Origin: Chitinophaga parva
GTDB taxonomy: Bacteria > Bacteroidota > Bacteroidia > Chitinophagales > Chitinophagaceae
DNA: 64,000 bases
Direction: 5' to 3'
Assembly: GCF_003071345.1 (NCBI RefSeq)
Contig: NZ_QCYK01000002.1
Location: 620,001 to 684,000 of the forward strand
The notes below the pieces were generated by a model that did no database searches, was not told where the DNA came from, and saw nothing but the letters and a program-made list of their open reading frames with translations. A program made the position numbers and the translations under genes. This document shows, one piece after another, positions 63,827-64,000 of this stretch; position 1 is the stretch's first letter, and every line of letters begins with the position of its first letter.

Positions 63827-64000
63827 CTAGCTCAGTTTAGGCAGGGGGACGTTCCGGGTGAGGATGTCTTTTAAAGACTTGTTTTCCAGGAGCTTCAGGC
63901 TGGCGTCCCTCACTTTACTCATCACTTCATGCAGCCCACAGATAGCTTCGTCCTTACAGTTCTCACAGCGTTCGTAATAGTTCAGGCTCACACAAGGCAG
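63827..64000 (-). CDS. Rrf2-family transcriptional regulator, C-terminal part (cut by window edge)
   Basis: Only the last 57 residues are in the window. The segment PCVSLNYYERCENCKDEAIC has the cysteine spacing of the [2Fe-2S] site of IscR-type Rrf2 regulators (four Cys visible), followed by the typical HEVMSKVRDASLKLLENKSL helix (core VRDA, SLKDIL). The DNA-binding domain is off the edge. Co-directional with, and just upstream of, cysH-cysD-cysN; it probably senses sulfur or Fe-S status and controls them. Confidence 0.85.
   Translation of the reverse strand: MPCVSLNYYERCENCKDEAICGLHEVMSKVRDASLKLLENKSLKDILTRNVPLPKLS

Overview
The window looks like a chromosomal segment of a Bacteroidota bacterium, most likely Chitinophagaceae (Chitinophaga-like). 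The evidence is type IX secretion sorting domains on secreted proteins, Bacteroidota-type promoters (-7 box TAnnTTTG), almost no Shine-Dalgarno sequences, Bacteroidota-restricted families (DUF4954, DUF4421, an SDR-type threonine dehydrogenase, a TPR-like cytoplasmic protein) and a moderate GC content. I found no rRNA, tRNA, CRISPR array, phage or transposase gene. Most of the window is ordinary housekeeping and accessory metabolism on both strands.

Layout. 1-4 kb: class Ia ribonucleotide reductase (nrdB, then nrdA, minus strand) interrupted by an AT-rich four-helix-bundle gene bracketed by inverted heptamer arrays. 4.4-9.3 kb: a large type B T9SS-secreted repeat protein and a two-gene ABC transporter. 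9.3-17.6 kb: an OmpR-type two-component system diverging from a tripartite RND efflux operon. 17.7-20.4 kb: a sialidase-like secreted protein and a TPR-like protein. 20.6-26.3 kb: the leucine operon leuC-(methyltransferase)-leuD-leuB-leuA. 26.3-34.9 kb: a secreted metallopeptidase-like protein, an SDR/lipoprotein/FAH-hydrolase cluster that could belong to deoxy-sugar acid catabolism, an MbnP/MbnH copper-protein pair, an RlpA-like protein and tag. 34.9-44.4 kb: DUF4954, glmS, a dipeptidyl-peptidase IV-like enzyme, a histidine-phosphatase lipoprotein, mgtE and a SET-domain protein. 44.7-50.7 kb: a complete histidine utilisation operon marR-hutH-hutU-hutI-hutG with a palindromic operator candidate. 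50.8-60.4 kb: purU, a phosphoesterase, DUF4421, an SGNH hydrolase, aconitase, PspC, kdsA and threonine dehydrogenase. 60.6-64 kb: assimilatory sulfate reduction (cysH-cysD-cysN) with an Rrf2 regulator entering from the right edge.

The most unusual signal is not a gene. Many intergenic spacers carry short tandem arrays with a strict 7-nt period. At least three sequence families (consensus words GTCCTAG, GTACAAC/GTACAGC, TTAATGG) share this period. In five spacers the arrays occur as inverted pairs, one close to each flanking gene end, so that they bracket the whole spacer. One such pair encloses the four-helix-bundle gene in the nrd operon. They resemble in form the heptameric STRR repeats known from cyanobacteria, and I suggest they are the best candidate here for an undescribed element type.
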